A DNA stretch of 64,000 nt, from the NCBI RefSeq assembly GCF_018139145.2, contig NC_059473.1, positions 3,403,003-3,467,002 of the forward strand. Reading direction: 5' to 3'. A program made the position numbers and the translations under genes. Positions 61,786 through 64,000 of the stretch are shown here, piece by piece (positions within the stretch are counted from its first letter, which is position 1; the number at the start of each line of letters is the position of its first letter). The notes beneath the pieces were generated by a model. The model was not told the DNA's origin. It saw only the letters and a program-made list of their open reading frames with translations, and did not search any database. Source of the stretch: Gymnogyps californianus. Taxonomy: Eukaryota; Chordata; Aves; Accipitriformes; Cathartidae.

Positions 61786-64000
61786 TTTTGCAAATGGCTT
61801 CCTCTTTTGTAGTAGAGGAGAACGGAAGTTAGAATGGTGACTGTTATCAGCAGGATTTGTTTTATTTGTTCACATAGTCTTTAATCACTGGATTTATTGA
61901 AAGAAAATACAAACCTAGCAGGAACTTTTAAGGAAAGATATTACATTTGTTTGGGTTAAACGTTGCCAGACTTTCTGGGTTGACTGAGTGCAGGGATAGA
62001 GTGGGTTCCTGGAAGAGAGAGAGACTGTTGTTCTTAATATCACTTAATAGATAACACTTGTGGATGACTGCAGGTGGAAGTAGAGACACACAGTTCAAGG
62101 TACCATTTTTTTTTTTTTACTCTATTCTTGAAAATACGAATGTGAGAGTCTGAGATATGTAATCCTATAAATTGCTTGTACATCTCTGCTTTTTCCTCCT
62201 GTTTGAGATAATGTTTGCAAGTTGCTATTCTCCATGTAATGAAAATCTGGATCTCTCTGTAGTTTAATATCCTACTCACAGATCTTACAAGCCTAATGGG
62301 AAGTTGACTTTAACTTGTCTCATACTGTCCCTTAGCTTTTAACAAAGTGCCATGTTACAAAGGTATGTTGCTCAGATGAGCTACCATAAAGTGAAAAAGA
62401 TGATTAAAAATGAGGAAAATCAGGGCTGTGTGTCTTCTAGACTTTTTTTCAGATATTCTTATCTTCCCCCCCCCCTCCCCCCCCAAATCTTTGTGCCCAT
62501 AACATCAATCCTGGAATCTTTGTTCACCTGGTTAAAATGCAGGTGCAGAACATTTCTAAAACAACGGCATAGTGAATGCACTAAAGTCATGGTCCAGTCT
62601 GCTTTTGAAATCACTTTGCAGAGACTACTTACGCTTGCTTGTTTGTTTTGTTATTTTTCTACCTGTAAAAATAGAGTTTAGGCTTCAGGCCAAATGAATT
62701 GAGACCGTGTGTATCATATCTTGATCACTGTTATTTGTAAATCAATTCAGAATTTTAAGATTCAGAAGGTAATTAATGTTAAATCTTGGGGATGGGGAGG
62801 TTGGTTGGTTCTGCAAGCTTGTATATGTGTCTAAGTATTAGAGATATTTATTTAAAAAAAACAAAAACAAAAAAGGAGGAGGAGTGGTAAGGAATCTATC
62901 CACTGCACAAACTTTTGCTTTTCAGCGCTTCCTTCCTTTGAAATTGAGACATAATCACCCTTTCACCTTCAAAAATACAAAACTTCATTATATGGAAAGG
63001 GGTTTTTGTTTGTTTGTTTTTCCTTCTTTAATACTTCTATTGTAGAGAAGAAAGGACCAATATGCCTTCCGTGGCTAGAGCCTGGGGAAGGACAAAATAG
63101 AATCAGCTTGCAGCAAGATATTCACATTAGGTGCATGAGAAATCTGCAGTGCCAGGGGTACTGAAGCACTCAACTATCTTGCCTGTGAAATGTGTAGAGT
63201 TTCCATCACTGGAGATGTGGGTAGGGGATTTTTTGTTTCTTTTCTTTTAAATGCCAGTGATACATCAAGAATGATATAATAGCTATATTTAATTTTGCTT
63301 TGATATAGGAAAAACAGACTTAAAGACTTCATGTGTTTTCTGGCATTATTAGATTTTTTTATTCCACGACTGAAATCTTGCTCTAAATGCAGTACGTCAA
63401 CTTTTTAATTACAAGGGGAAAAACCACAGATCTTTTGATTTATAAATATGAAACAAAGGATTTTTATTTAAATTGATGAACTTTATGTTTTTCTCAACGG
63501 CAAATTTGTCTGAGGCTTTTGTATTTCCATGAAAATAAATTATAAGGTACAAATTTTATAACAAAACATCACTTATGCTGGGAAAAGTTTCATCCAAAGT
63601 CCTCTGACCGTTACTAATGAAAAAAACACAGTCTCTGTGTTTGCTCTTGTTTGTAGAGAAATTCTGCCATATTTTGACCTCATTCCCATCTTTCAGCCAA
63701 AACACTTGGCAAAAGGCACCTAATGCTTTTGGAACCACGTTGTGAAGCGGGATCAACATCTCGATAGGCAGTTCTCCACCAGTACAATATGAATATGATT
63801 TTTAAATAGTCAGTTTTATGACTATTTTTATCTGCAGCCCAACTGTGACATAATCAGAGACGATATGTGTTGCAGTAATTTAGACTTCCAATTTTACTCC
63901 ATCCCTGGCCCAGCATTCCTCTTTCTTCCCTGTCACATCATCTGTGTGCTGGAAAGCTCTTGTGAGGAACTTTCAGGAAAAGAGAAGTTTGAGAGATGCT
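61786..64000. other. Unique AT-rich non-coding sequence with low-complexity tracts
   Basis: Includes a T run at 62106-62119, a C run at 62466-62484, an A-rich patch at 62852-62875 and a (GTTT)n patch near 63005-63021. No gene, RNA or old repeat is recognised to the end of the window. Confidence 0.5.
62466..62484. repeat. C-rich homopolymer run (18 C, one T)
   Basis: Eighteen C interrupted by one T, similar to the tract at 11607-11627; its length is prone to sequencing error. Confidence 0.9.

Noticed and set aside
1..64000. CRISPR array, bacterial operon, tRNA gene or intact provirus
   Set aside because: No regularly spaced repeats, no operon-like coding density, no tRNA B-box with a matching cloverleaf that I could find, and the only LTR is solo and has no internal genes.

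Overview
This window looks like non-coding DNA from a bird genome, either intergenic or deep intronic. It is AT-rich and has no bacterial-style gene packing. None of its open frames translates to a protein family I recognise. The avian call rests on the interspersed repeats. There are several CR1 LINE copies, one of which (30687-31300) shows the usual bird CR1 3' end plus a readable fragment of the ORF2 C terminus. There is also a solo LTR (38273-38589) of a kind I know from bird genomes, starting TGTCCTGG and ending CCACAACA. Older MIR-type SINEs and relics of old sauropsid palindromic repeats fill in the background. No protein-coding gene, tRNA gene, intact rRNA gene or CRISPR array can be supported.

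Layout. 1-6200: a short CR1 tail (1281-1342), a MIR (2891-3028), a candidate regulatory cluster with palindromes and two CACGTG E-boxes (4050-4640), and a MIR that appears to be split by a second, inverted MIR (5241-5560). 6200-30700: mostly unique AT-rich sequence with short tandem duplications, homopolymer runs, several decayed relics, a possible TATA-driven small secreted ORF (25099-25298), a CRE palindrome (26827-26834), an imperfect hairpin (29156-29222) and one unassigned 186-codon frame (29742-30302, minus strand). 30687-31300: the best-preserved CR1. 37681-38215: an older CR1 on the minus strand, followed at 38273-38589 by the solo LTR. Inside this LTR the middle portion is replaced by 42 bp of near-perfect 5S rRNA sequence in antisense. 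43830-44515: a very old CR1 on the minus strand. 44516-64000: unique sequence with decayed relics, a 36-bp tandem duplication, a 23-bp perfect inverted repeat, a 59-nt segment with strong splice consensus on both sides (53390-53448), another MIR (57578-57712), a complex stretch that may be a conserved regulatory element (58280-58970), a weaker exon candidate (60439-60553) and a decayed CR1-like tail (61660-61785).

The most unusual object is the LTR/5S rRNA chimera. The functional content of the rest, if any, is probably enhancer-like elements and perhaps exons of a long non-coding or long-intron gene. Those calls need alignment or RNA evidence that cannot be obtained from this sequence alone. 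Repeat families are identified from my recognition of consensus sequences, not from a database search.
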